The position numbers and the translations under genes were made by a program. Shown piece by piece: positions 8,730 through 16,560 of a DNA stretch of 45,629 nucleotides. Where the stretch lies: NCBI GenBank assembly GCA_964547415.1, contig CAZJNX010000007.1:1-45629 (forward strand), in the 5' to 3' direction. The notes under the pieces were generated by a model that saw only the letters and a program-made list of their open reading frames with translations, did no database searches and was not told the origin of the DNA. The stretch's first letter is position 1. Each line of letters starts with the position of its first letter. This DNA is from CAZJNX01 sp964547415 (lineage in GTDB: Bacteria; Pseudomonadota; Alphaproteobacteria; Rhizobiales; Amorphaceae).

Positions 8730-8750
8730 GCTGTTATAATATGTAACAGC
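8730..8750. promoter_or_regulatory. Dyad operator upstream of E1 alpha
   Basis: A perfect inverted repeat with 7-base arms, GCTGTTA and TAACAGC, separated by the AT-rich TAATATG. It is a conspicuous AT island in very GC-rich DNA, 20 bases upstream of the E1-alpha start and just after the GntR/FCD regulator gene. On the minus strand it includes TATTAT/TATAAC hexamers able to act as a -10 element, so bound regulator would block transcription. I infer it is the operator of the adjacent GntR-family protein. I saw no second copy near the regulator's own start. Confidence 0.75.
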
Positions 8751-8785
8751 GGGCGGAAGGGGCCGCAAGCGTGCGCGGCGCGGCC

Positions 8786-9514
8786 TCAGGCCCGGCGGGC
8801 GGCGCGGCGCTCGGGCGGTGCCTCGTCGGCCTCCGCCTCCATGGCCTCGGCGACGTCCTCCATGGCCGCGGAGGCGAATTCGATGTCCCTTGCGACGGCG
8901 GCCATCAGCCGCTCCGCGTCGCGGGCGGTGAGGGCGGCGATGATCTCCCGGTGGTTGCGGATGCCGGTGCTCGCGAGGCCGAAGGTCGGGTAGATGAGAT
9001 TGAGGTAGGAGCCGGTCATCAGCCAGCAGCTCTCGATCATCCGCCGCAGCGCTGGCATCCCGGCCCCGTCGTAGAGGCGGAAGTGGAAGGCCCAGTTGAG
9101 GCGGATGAGGCTTGCGTAGTCGCCGCGCCCGTCGGCCTGTTCGAGCGCCTCGTTGAGGGCGACGATCTCCGCGATCGCGTTGCCGTCGAGCCGCGGCGCG
9201 GCCTCGCGGGCGGCGAGCCCCTCGAGCGCCACGCGGATCTTCGCGATCTCGGCGATGCGCCCCCGGTCGAGGCGGGGGACGTAGATGGAGCCGTTGGGGC
9301 CGGCCTCGAGGGCGCCTTCGGAGGCGAGGTTGTACAGGGCCTCGCGGGCGGGCGTCAGGCTCACGTCGAGGGCGGCGGCGACGGCGCGCAGGGTGAGCTT
9401 CTCGCCCGGCTGGAAGCGGCCGGCCATGATCGCCGAGCGCAGCTCCTCCCGGACGCGGGCCGCCAGCGTCTCGCCGCGGGTGACGGGCGCGAACCCGCTC
9501 AGGGCATTCGTCAA
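8786..9514 (-). CDS. GntR family regulator, FCD (FadR-like) subfamily, TTG start
   Basis: 242 residues. The N-terminal winged helix is at about 15-75 (LRSAIMAGRFQPGEKLTLRAVAAALDVSLTPAREAL), followed by an all-helical FCD ligand domain with conserved NWAFHFRLYDGAGMPALRRMI and NHREIIAAL metal-site histidines. No ATG lies ahead of the winged helix. The reading begins at TTG 9514, seven bases after GGAGGACC, which makes a good ribosome site. It is followed by the E1-alpha operon and probably controls it in response to a carboxylate or acyl ligand. It ends in an Ala/Glu/Arg-rich tail. Confidence 0.88.
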   Translation of the reverse strand: MTNALSGFAPVTRGETLAARVREELRSAIMAGRFQPGEKLTLRAVAAALDVSLTPAREALYNLASEGALEAGPNGSIYVPRLDRGRIAEIAKIRVALEGLAAREAAPRLDGNAIAEIVALNEALEQADGRGDYASLIRLNWAFHFRLYDGAGMPALRRMIESCWLMTGSYLNLIYPTFGLASTGIRNHREIIAALTARDAERLMAAVARDIEFASAAMEDVAEAMEAEADEAPPERRAARRA

Positions 9515-9620
9515 GGATGGTCCTCCGCCGTGGCTGGTCCGGCCGCCCCCGCGCGGCCGCGAGCGAGATCTAGTCCATTTTTCCGGCGATGGCACACTTT
9601 CCGCCCGAATTGCCCCGGCG

Positions 9621-10526
9621 TCAGCGGGGATCGGGAGCGTAGAGGCCGCGCCCGGCGGCGCGGGCCGCCGCGTGGAGCGTGACGAGCCGCTCCGGCGCGC
9701 CCGGGGCGGGCTCGGCCCAGCCGTTCTCCACGAGCCAGGCGCCGATGTCGGTGTTGCCGACGGTGCAGTCGGCGACGACCGTCTCCCGCTCGCCGTCCTC
9801 GGGCGGTGTGCCGAGGCGCGCCGCCCGCGGCTCGGGCGGGCGCTCCGGCCCGGTGAGGATGGCCGAGCGCACCATCGGCCGGGGGGGCTTCGTGTCCGGG
9901 TCCTCGAGGGGGCGGCACGCGACGGCGCGGCGGCGGATGAGCCGGCGGACCGCCGTGCGCGCGCGTCGGCCACAGGGCCATTCGGCGCCCGAGGGGGCGG
10001 TGCAGGTGTCGGCCGTGAGCGGCGGGGAGACGTGGGCGAGCCGGACGAGGTGGCTCCTGACGTCGATGAGGCCGGGGTCGACCACCACGACGAGGCGGAA
10101 GGGCTCGGCCGGCTCCTCCGGCTCGGGCGGCAGGACGACGGCCGTCGGCTCGCGCTCGAGCGGCCCCTCGGCGGCGGGGCCCGCCGTGATGCCGGGGCCG
10201 GTGACATGGCGCAGGGCGTCCGGCGGCGCCTCCACGGCCGCGGGGCCGGACGCCTCGGCGAGGAGCGCCTCCTTCACCGGTACGCGCTCGCCCGTGCCCG
10301 CGCGCACGGCGACCGGCACGTCCTCGTCCGCCGAGACGGTACGCTCCCCCGGGATCTCCGCCGACACGGACGGCGGCGGGGCCGGCGTGTCCGGGGCCGA
10401 GGCGAGGTCGAGGACGTCGATGGCGAGGAAAACGAGGCCGGCGAAGACGCCGACCACGAGGAGGAGCACGAGGGCGGCGAGGCCCCCTCCCCCCGACCGG
10501 CTGCGCGGATGGTGACGACGCGGCAT
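9621..10526 (-). CDS. Membrane-anchored, degenerate thermonuclease (SNase-like) family protein
   Basis: 301 residues. A basic N-terminus is followed by a single hydrophobic segment at about 16-40 (LAALVLLLVVGVFAGLVFLAI), then a long Pro/Ala/Glu-rich periplasmic stretch. The C-terminal about 130 residues match the SNase-like core of many alphaproteobacterial proteins: VRLAHVSPP, CTAPSGAEWPCGRRARTAVRRLIRR, then IGAWLVENGWAEP and AARAAGRGLYAPD. The DAPE motif that carries the catalytic Glu is not present (SPPLTADTC instead), so nuclease activity is unlikely. ATG 10574, 16 codons upstream, is an alternative start. Confidence 0.7.
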   Translation of the reverse strand: MPRRHHPRSRSGGGGLAALVLLLVVGVFAGLVFLAIDVLDLASAPDTPAPPPSVSAEIPGERTVSADEDVPVAVRAGTGERVPVKEALLAEASGPAAVEAPPDALRHVTGPGITAGPAAEGPLEREPTAVVLPPEPEEPAEPFRLVVVVDPGLIDVRSHLVRLAHVSPPLTADTCTAPSGAEWPCGRRARTAVRRLIRRRAVACRPLEDPDTKPPRPMVRSAILTGPERPPEPRAARLGTPPEDGERETVVADCTVGNTDIGAWLVENGWAEPAPGAPERLVTLHAAARAAGRGLYAPDPR

Positions 10527-10673
10527 CGTCCGGCCCGTCCCGTTGCGCCGACCGGCGCGCGGCGCCGGCGGCATGGCCTTTTCGGTGGCGGCGCCGCGGG
10601 CGGGGCCGGGAGGGGCCGGGGCCGCGCGGACGCCGCCCCTTTCCTACCACGAAGCGGCGCGCAGCGGGACCGG

Positions 10674-11171
10674 TCAGTCTTCCTCGTCGTCCTCCTTGTC
10701 GAGGGGGGAGACCTGGCGCGCGATATACATCTGCGGCCCCATCATCTCCATGAGGTCGAACTGATCCTCGAGGAAGTCGATGTGCTCCTCCTCGTCGCCC
10801 AGGATGTCCATGAACAGGTGGAACGAGCCGACGTCGCCGGCCTCGTGGCACTCCACCGCCGCCTTGTTGTAGTAGTCGATCGCCTCCCTCTCCATCCGGT
10901 GCTGCGTCTCGAAGATCTGCCGGACGTTCTCGGGTGGCGTGATGGGGTCGAGTGTCTTCACGTCCGCCGTGCCGCCGAGGAAAAGGAGGCGGGTGAGGTA
11001 GCGCTCGGCGTGCTCGCGCTCCTCGGCGACCTCCTGGCGCATGCGGCCGGCGAGCCGGTCGATCCCCCAGTCGTTGAGCTGGCGCTCCTGGTAGAGGTAC
11101 GTGTTGACGGTGGTGAGCTCCATCGTCAGCGCCCGCTGCAGGTGCTTCAGCGAAATCTCCGGACCCTTCAT
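10674..11171 (-). CDS. bfr: Bacterioferritin
   Basis: 165-residue four-helix ferritin-like subunit, 24-mer iron store. All ferroxidase ligands align without gaps to E. coli numbering: Glu18, Glu51, His54, Glu94, Glu127 and His130. The residue at the haem axial ligand position (Met52 in E. coli) is Arg52, in EVAEEREHAE. By this reading the subunit cannot bind haem in the canonical way and may need a second Bfr subunit. The acidic C-terminus (DKEDDEED) is slightly longer than usual. ATG 11171 follows AAGGAGA. It is monocistronic, located between lysK and the SNase-like gene. Confidence 0.95.
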   Translation of the reverse strand: MKGPEISLKHLQRALTMELTTVNTYLYQERQLNDWGIDRLAGRMRQEVAEEREHAERYLTRLLFLGGTADVKTLDPITPPENVRQIFETQHRMEREAIDYYNKAAVECHEAGDVGSFHLFMDILGDEEEHIDFLEDQFDLMEMMGPQMYIARQVSPLDKEDDEED

Positions 11172-11242
11172 CGGTGTGTCTCCTTGATCGGTCGGTGCCG
11201 CCGAGCGGGCGGCCGTCCGGCAAGGGAAACAAATCGATGAAG

Positions 11243-11268
11243 CGCCCGTTCCGGGCCTGCGACGGGCG
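11243..11268 (-). terminator. Weak hairpin just after lysK
   Basis: Arms CGCCCGT and ACGGGCG pair across a 12-base loop immediately downstream of the lysK stop on the minus strand. The following sequence (CTTCATCGATTTGTTT) has only a loose U-tract. It could slow transcription into bfr, but it is not a convincing intrinsic terminator. Confidence 0.3.
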
Positions 11269-11269
11269 G

Positions 11270-12898
11270 TCAGCCCGCCTGCGGCGCCTCCGCGACGAGG
11301 CGGCCCGCGAGGGCGTCGGCGATCAGCGCCTTCGTCTCGGAAATGCCGTAGATCTCCACGAAGGAGCCGAACCGCGGCCCCTGGTCCTGGCCGAGGAGCA
11401 CCTGGTAGAGGGCGCGGAACCAGTCCCGGAGATTGCCGAAAGGCAGCGTCTTGCCGATGTCGTAGACCTCGGTCTGGATCGTCTCCTGGTCGGCGCCCGC
11501 GGGCAGGCGGTCGAGGCGCTCCACCAGCATCTCGAGGGCCTGCCGCTCGAGGTCCGTGGGTGCCCGGAAGCGCTTCGTCGGCAGGATGAAATCCTGGTAG
11601 TAGCGCAGCGCATAGCCGACGAGGGCGTCGAGGGCCGGGCTCGTCTCGGCCGTCACGTCCGGCGCGTAGCGGGAGATGAAGCCCCAGAGCCTGTCCCGGT
11701 CCTCCGCGTTGGAGGCGGACACGAGGTTGAGGAGCATGGCGAAGCCGACCGGCGGCACGTCCGACGGCGGGCGGCCGGAGTGGATGTGCCAGACCGGGTT
11801 CTCGATCCGCGCCGCGGGCGCCTCGCCCCCGTACTTCGCGAGGAAGGAAAAATACTCGTCGACCGCCTTCGGGATCACGTCGAAGTAGAGGCGCTTGGCC
11901 GCCCGCGGCTTCTGGAACATGTAGAGCGACAGACTCTCGGGCGAGGCGTAGGACAGCCACTCGTCAATGGTGAGGCCGTTGCCCCGGGACTTCGAGATCT
12001 TCTCGCCGTTCTCGTCCAGGAACAGCTCGTAGTTGAACCCGTCGGGCGGCGTGCCGCCCAACACCTTGCAGATGCGGCTCGAAACACGCACCGAATCGAT
12101 GAGATCCTTGCCCGCCATCTCGTAATCGACGCCGAGCGCCGCCCAGCGCATCGCCCAGTCCGGCTTCCACTGGAGCTTGCAGGCCCCGCCGGTGACCGGC
12201 GTCTCGACCTTCTCGCCCGTCTCCGGGTCGGCGTAGACGATGGTGCCGCGCTCGGGAAAGCGCTCGAGCGTCGGCACCTGCAGCACCTTGCCGGTGCGCG
12301 CGCAGATGGGAAGGAAGGGCGAATAGGTCTGCCGCCGCTCCGGCCTCAGGGTCGGCAGCATGATCGCCATCACCTCGTCGAAGCGCTCCAGAACCGTCAG
12401 GAGCGTTTCGTCGAAGCGGCCCGAGCGATAGGTGTCGGTGGCACTCACGAATTCGTAGTCGAAGCCGAAGCGGTCGAGGAACGCGCGCAGCCGCGCGTTG
12501 TTGTGGCGGCCGAAGCTGTCGTGCTCGCCGAACGGGTCCGGCACCGCGGTGAGCGGCTTGTCGAGATGGGCGGCGAGGAGGTCCCGGTTCGGCACGTTGT
12601 CGGGCACCTTGCGCAGGCCGTCGAGGTCGTCGGAAAAGCACACGAGGCGGGTGGGCACCGCGCCGCCGGTCAGGACCTCGAAGGCGTGGCGCACCATGGT
12701 CGTGCGCGCGACCTCGCCGAAGGTGCCGATGTGGGGCAGGCCCGAGGGGCCGTAGCCGGTCTCGAACAGAACGGGCTTGCCCTCGCCCCGGGGCCGCTCG
12801 AGGAGCTTGCGCGCCTCCTCGAAGGGCCAGGCCTTCGCGCCCGCCGCGAGGCTGGCGAAGAGTTGATCGCCGGCGCCGTGTGCCGTCGTCGTGTCCAT
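11270..12898 (-). CDS. lysK: Lysine--tRNA ligase, class I
   Basis: 542 residues, a class I (Rossmann-type) lysyl-tRNA synthetase, the form used by many alphaproteobacteria and archaea instead of class II LysS. The HIGH-type signature is HIGT at 56-59 (PSGLPHIGTF) and KISKS is at 300-304, both intact. It charges tRNA-Lys in the cytoplasm. The start MDTTTAHGAG is the first ATG with a plausible upstream GGACGAGACC. It runs divergently from the TerB-like gene across a 157-base gap. Confidence 0.96.
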   Translation of the reverse strand: MDTTTAHGAGDQLFASLAAGAKAWPFEEARKLLERPRGEGKPVLFETGYGPSGLPHIGTFGEVARTTMVRHAFEVLTGGAVPTRLVCFSDDLDGLRKVPDNVPNRDLLAAHLDKPLTAVPDPFGEHDSFGRHNNARLRAFLDRFGFDYEFVSATDTYRSGRFDETLLTVLERFDEVMAIMLPTLRPERRQTYSPFLPICARTGKVLQVPTLERFPERGTIVYADPETGEKVETPVTGGACKLQWKPDWAMRWAALGVDYEMAGKDLIDSVRVSSRICKVLGGTPPDGFNYELFLDENGEKISKSRGNGLTIDEWLSYASPESLSLYMFQKPRAAKRLYFDVIPKAVDEYFSFLAKYGGEAPAARIENPVWHIHSGRPPSDVPPVGFAMLLNLVSASNAEDRDRLWGFISRYAPDVTAETSPALDALVGYALRYYQDFILPTKRFRAPTDLERQALEMLVERLDRLPAGADQETIQTEVYDIGKTLPFGNLRDWFRALYQVLLGQDQGPRFGSFVEIYGISETKALIADALAGRLVAEAPQAG

Positions 12899-13055
12899 GG
12901 TCTCGTCCCGCGGTCGGAAGGGGCCGTCCGCGCCGGCGGGGGATGGCGGGCGGGCGCGGCCCGGCCGGCCTTGCTGGCGCATCGGTCAGCCGATAGGTAT
13001 GCCCGCTCACACGGCCGGTCAACTCGGGTCGGCGCCACGGCGAGAGACGACAACC

Positions 13056-13469
13056 ATGGAAAGCCCCATCTCCCACCACGAGGCCCTCATCTTCGCCATG
13101 GTGACCATGTCCGCCGCGGACCGCACCATGACCGACGCGGAGCTCTCCACCATCGGCGAGATCGTCCGCACCCTCCCGATCTTCGAGGACTTCGACGAGG
13201 AGCGGCTCGTGTCCGTCGCCGAGGCGTGCGGGCAGATCCTGCAGGAGGACGACGGTCTCGAGACGGTGCTCGAGCTGATCCGCGCCACGCTGCCGAAGAA
13301 GCTCCACGAGACGGCCTACGCCCTCGCGGTGGACGTGGCGGCCGCGGACCTCCACGTGGAGCCGGAGGAGCTGCGCTTCCTTGCCCTCCTGCGCGACGCC
13401 CTCGGCCTCGAGAAGCTCGTGGTGGCGGCGATCGAGCGGGGCGCCCGCGCCCGCCACCGCACCCTCTGA
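13056..13469 (+). CDS. TerB family tellurite resistance-like protein
   Basis: 137 residues, all helical. The N-terminal motif SAADRTMTDAELSTIGEIVRTLP and the second-half motif AAADLHVEPEELRFLALLRDALGL match the TerB/DjlA-N fold, in which acidic clusters in the two repeats can bind metal. Stand-alone alphaproteobacterial TerB proteins are of this length and have no firm function. ATG 13056 follows CGAGAGACGACAACC, a weak site. It is transcribed alone, divergent from lysK and convergent with the ureohydrolase gene 24 bases away. Confidence 0.85.
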   Translation: MESPISHHEALIFAMVTMSAADRTMTDAELSTIGEIVRTLPIFEDFDEERLVSVAEACGQILQEDDGLETVLELIRATLPKKLHETAYALAVDVAAADLHVEPEELRFLALLRDALGLEKLVVAAIERGARARHRTL

Positions 13470-13493
13470 CGGGCCGGCCCGGGGCGGTGAGGC

Positions 13494-14447
13494 TCAGGTC
13501 CGGTAGGCGACGCCGGGCAGGACGCACAGCATCTCGTAGAGGAGGTTCGCCCCGAGAAGGGCCGTGTTCCCCGACGGGTCGTAGGGCGGGGAGACCTCCA
13601 CGAGGTCGGCGCCGACGAGGTCGAGGCCCTTGAGGCCGCGGATGATCTCCAGCGCCTGGGGCGGGGTCAGCCCGGCGGTCTCGGGCGTCCCGGTGCCCGG
13701 GGCGAAGGCCGGGTCGAGGGAATCGATGTCGAAGGTGAGGTAGACGGGGCCGGCCCCGAGTTTCTCCCGCACCTCCTCCATGAGCGGGGCGAGGGAGCGG
13801 TACCAGCAGTCCTGCGCCTCGACGACGAGGAAGCCCTGCTCCCGCGCCCAGTCGAAGTCGTCGGCGGCGTAGCCCGTGCCGCGCAGGCCGATCTGCACGC
13901 AGCGCGCCGGGTCCACGAGCCCCTCCTCCACCGCCCGGCGGATCGGCGTGCCGTGGGCGATCGCCTCGCCGAACATCGCCTCGTTGACGTCGGCGTGGGC
14001 GTCCACCTGGAGGAGGGCGACCGGGCCGTGGCGCTTCGCGATCGCCCGCAGGATCGGCAGGACCAGCGTGTGGTCGCCGCCGAGGCCGAGGGGGCGGACC
14101 CCGTGGGCGAGGAGGCCGTCGTAATGGGCCTCGATGCCGGCGACGGCGGCCTTCAGGTCGTAGGGGTTCACCGCCACGTCGCCCACGTCGGCGACGGCGA
14201 TGGAATCGAAGGGCGCGGCGCGCGTCGCCATGTTGTAGGGCCGCAGGAGCACGGATTCGGCCCGGATCTGGCGCGGGCCGAAGCGGGTGCCGGAGCGGTT
14301 GCTCGTCCCCGTGTCGAGGGGGATGCCCACGAAGCAGGCGTCGAGCCCCGCGGCGGTCTCGGCCACGGGCAGGCGCATCATGGAGGCGATGCCGCCGAAG
14401 CGCGGCATCTCGTTGCCGCCGAGCGGCTGCGGCAGGTCCCGCGTCAT
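13494..14447 (-). CDS. speB: Agmatinase/guanidinobutyrase-type ureohydrolase
   Basis: 317-residue arginase-superfamily enzyme that hydrolyses a guanidino compound to urea and an amine. The manganese-site residues are visible: His126 (GGDHT), Asp149, His151 and Asp153 (DAHADVN), Asp240 and Asp242 (FDIDSLDPAFAPGTGTPE). The N-terminal LDTGTSNRSGTRFGPRQIR segment is typical of the agmatinase/guanidinobutyrase/guanidinopropionase branch rather than arginase, so speB is a provisional name. It follows the PhyH gene by 17 bases. Together with the ring-opening amidohydrolase it suggests a nitrogen-salvage role. Confidence 0.9.
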   Translation of the reverse strand: MTRDLPQPLGGNEMPRFGGIASMMRLPVAETAAGLDACFVGIPLDTGTSNRSGTRFGPRQIRAESVLLRPYNMATRAAPFDSIAVADVGDVAVNPYDLKAAVAGIEAHYDGLLAHGVRPLGLGGDHTLVLPILRAIAKRHGPVALLQVDAHADVNEAMFGEAIAHGTPIRRAVEEGLVDPARCVQIGLRGTGYAADDFDWAREQGFLVVEAQDCWYRSLAPLMEEVREKLGAGPVYLTFDIDSLDPAFAPGTGTPETAGLTPPQALEIIRGLKGLDLVGADLVEVSPPYDPSGNTALLGANLLYEMLCVLPGVAYRT

Positions 14448-14464
14448 GGTCGTCTCCGTGTCCC

Positions 14465-15331
14465 TCACGCCTCGCCGAAGTATTTCTTCTTCAGCTTTTC
14501 CTGGATGGCGTAGATCGCCCCCGCCGTCGCCACCGGGTAGGGCATGCGCACGTAGACGGGCTCGAGGCGCGGCTCGTAGCAGCGGTTCCCGCAAATCATG
14601 CGGCTGTCGAACTCGGCGTAGTCGACGCCGGTGTAGAGCGGCCAGGCGTCGGCCGCCGCGTACTCGTAGAACAGGAGCGTGCGCGAGCGGTCGGACCGGT
14701 TCACCGCCGAGCCGTGGACCGTCATCGGGTGGTGGAAGGAGGCCGTGCCGGCGGGTCCGAGCACAGGCACCGCGTCCTTCTCCACGTCGAGCCCCTCCCC
14801 CATCACGTCGATGGCGCCGACGAACGCCTCCCCGTCGTGGTGGGGGAAGAGCTTGCCCTCGTGGGTGCCCGGCATCATCAGGACCGGGCCGTTCTCGGGC
14901 GTGCAGTCGTCCAGCATGATGGCGACGATCACGAGGTCGCGGTTGGTGTGGGGGATGAACGCCCAGTCCTGGTGCCACTCGAGCGCCGAGCCGTAGTGGG
15001 GCGCCTTGACGTTCACCTTGGAGTGGTTGAGCCGCACGTCCGGCCCGATGAGGGAGGTGACGATCTCGAGGATCCGCGGGTGCTCGGCGTACTTGCGGTA
15101 AACGGGGTCCACCGCGTGGGGCTTCTTGATGCGCCGCACCCGCGGGTCGTCCGGCGTGTGGGAGGGCTCGAGGTCGTAGACCTCGTCCGCCGCCTCGAGG
15201 CCCTTCGCGCCCGCGAGCACGCTTGCGGTGAGTTCGGCGAGCTCGGCCACCTCGTCCGGCGACAGGATCGCCTCGGCGACGGCGAAGCCGTCCTTGCGGA
15301 AGGCGTCGAGGGTGGGATCGACCGTCAGCAT
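14465..15331 (-). CDS. Phytanoyl-CoA dioxygenase (PhyH) family protein
   Basis: 288 residues, Fe(II)/2-oxoglutarate oxygenase fold. The facial triad is visible as His120-x-Asp122 (EWHQDWAF) and distal His206 (TVHGSAVN), with Arg217 available to bind 2-oxoglutarate. It probably hydroxylates a small substrate that is taken up by the neighbouring transporter or handled by the guanidine hydrolase. It has a 32-base gap to the amidohydrolase gene and 17 bases to the ureohydrolase, so the three probably form one transcript. Specific substrate unknown; PhyH proteins act on lipids, quaternary amines and amino acids. Confidence 0.88.
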   Translation of the reverse strand: MLTVDPTLDAFRKDGFAVAEAILSPDEVAELAELTASVLAGAKGLEAADEVYDLEPSHTPDDPRVRRIKKPHAVDPVYRKYAEHPRILEIVTSLIGPDVRLNHSKVNVKAPHYGSALEWHQDWAFIPHTNRDLVIVAIMLDDCTPENGPVLMMPGTHEGKLFPHHDGEAFVGAIDVMGEGLDVEKDAVPVLGPAGTASFHHPMTVHGSAVNRSDRSRTLLFYEYAAADAWPLYTGVDYAEFDSRMICGNRCYEPRLEPVYVRMPYPVATAGAIYAIQEKLKKKYFGEA

Positions 15332-15363
15332 CCGTCTTCTCCTCTTCTGGCTCGTCTCGTCCG

Positions 15364-16425
15364 TCAGGGCCGCCGCGCGAAGACGGCGAGGGACGCGCCG
15401 CCTGGCGGGGCCTGCCGCTCCGCGCCGGCGGAGGTGTAGATCCGCGTCTCGCCCGTGAGGGCGGCGATCAGCCCACCCATGGCGGCGCGGAAATGGCGGT
15501 TGCGGTCGACGTCGCTGTCCCGGTGCATCACGTGGCGGCGGCCGCGGATCGTCTCGCCGGGCGGCGGATCGCCCTTCAGGATCACCGCCGCGAGCCGCTC
15601 CCGGTCAGCTTCGCCGAGCTGGTGCGCCGCCACAAGACCGGCCCGGGCGAGGATCGCCGCGAGGCCGGGCGCGTCGAGCATGTCGGCGAGGCTGCCCGCG
15701 GCGAGCGCGAAGGGACCCGCCCAGGCGCGCGACAGCCCGAACACCAGGACCTCGCTCGCGGGAAGGTCGGCGGCCGCCGTCACGCACGCCCGGTGGCAGG
15801 CCGCGGCGGGATCGGCGAGAGCCGCCGCCGCCGGACCCGCCACGTCGCCGAGGGCGATGCCGACGCCGACGGCCGAGGCCGCGCGGAGCGCCGGCTTCAG
15901 CCCGTGGCCGGAGCCCTCGACGGCACCCGCGGGCGGCAGTGCCCCCTTCACCACCGCGAACACCGCCTCGTCGGCGGACAGGCCCGCGTCGGCGAGGGCG
16001 TCCGCCGTCGCCGCGGCGATCGCCTCCGCCTGCACGGACCCGCCGAGCGCCTCCGCGGCGACGGGCGCGGCGATCGCCCGGCCGATGGCGAGCGCCGCCT
16101 CCCCGGCACGGGCGCCCGGCTCCTCCCGCCGGGAGAAGACCGTCATGTGGGGGGACAGCACCCCCTCCGTCCCGCCCGAGGCGAGGAGGGTGACGCGGCG
16201 GAAAACGCCGGTCGCGTCCGTCCCGAGGCGCGCGGCGAGGAGGTCGGTGACGGCGCGCACGGCGAGGCGGCGGGAGAAGTCGTTGTCGAGGCCGTTGCCC
16301 TCGGTCTTGAGGAGGATGGCGACGATCTCCTCCGCCGCGTGCCCGGCCGACAGCCACGCCGAAAGGCCCGAGACGTCCTCGGGCGAAGCCATCGCGATCC
16401 CCTCGACGCTCGCCGTGCGAACCAT
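15364..16425 (-). CDS. Ring-opening amidohydrolase (barbiturase/cyanuric acid hydrolase family)
   Basis: 353 residues, the family's usual length. Three internal repeats each carry a Ser-Lys pair: Lys40 (LLKTEGNG) with Ser83 (ASGGTEGVLSPH), Lys160 (VVKGALP) with Ser232 (FGLSRAW), and Lys284 (ILKGDPP) with Ser332 (YTSAGAE). The MHRDSDVDRNRH signature at 300-311 is also present. Members open cyclic amides such as cyanuric acid or barbiturate. GGAGGGAGGACC precedes ATG 16425. It is divergent from a Dpp-type transporter with a sigma-54-like promoter. Which ring it opens cannot be decided here. Confidence 0.9.
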   Translation of the reverse strand: MVRTASVEGIAMASPEDVSGLSAWLSAGHAAEEIVAILLKTEGNGLDNDFSRRLAVRAVTDLLAARLGTDATGVFRRVTLLASGGTEGVLSPHMTVFSRREEPGARAGEAALAIGRAIAAPVAAEALGGSVQAEAIAAATADALADAGLSADEAVFAVVKGALPPAGAVEGSGHGLKPALRAASAVGVGIALGDVAGPAAAALADPAAACHRACVTAAADLPASEVLVFGLSRAWAGPFALAAGSLADMLDAPGLAAILARAGLVAAHQLGEADRERLAAVILKGDPPPGETIRGRRHVMHRDSDVDRNRHFRAAMGGLIAALTGETRIYTSAGAERQAPPGGASLAVFARRP

Positions 16426-16493
16426 GGTCCTCCCTCCACCGCCGTCGGCCTGCAAGAAACCCGCCAGCCGGACCGTCCGGGGGGCGACGTGAC

Positions 16494-16509
16494 TGGCACG
16501 GGCCGTGCA
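16494..16509 (+). promoter_or_regulatory. Candidate sigma-54 promoter for the Dpp-type operon
   Basis: TGGCACGGGCCGTGCA matches the -24/-12 consensus TGGCACG-N4-TTGCA at every fixed base except one (G for the first T of TTGC), with the invariant GG and GC at the correct 10-base spacing. Its transcription start would fall near 16520, about 40 bases before the substrate-binding-protein ATG. Sigma-54 control would fit nitrogen-limited expression. The element partly overlaps the 19-base palindrome at 16504-16522. Confidence 0.5.
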
Positions 16510-16522
16510 AGCCGCTTGCACG
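16504..16522. promoter_or_regulatory. Palindrome in the divergent amidohydrolase/transporter region
   Basis: CGTGCAAGCCGCTTGCACG: 8-base perfect arms around CCG, in the 135-base gap between the ring-opening amidohydrolase and the substrate-binding protein. It is placed across the -12 element and predicted start of the plus-strand promoter. It is a likely repressor or activator site serving one or both directions; the cognate regulator is not in the immediate neighbourhood. Confidence 0.55.
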
Positions 16523-16560
16523 TCCGACAAGCCGGCAACGGCACCAGAGGAAGGAACCCG

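Noticed and set aside
13471..13480. GGGCCGGCCC palindrome between converging TerB-like and ureohydrolase genes
   Set aside because: There is no loop or U-tract, and such GC palindromes are expected by chance at this base composition.
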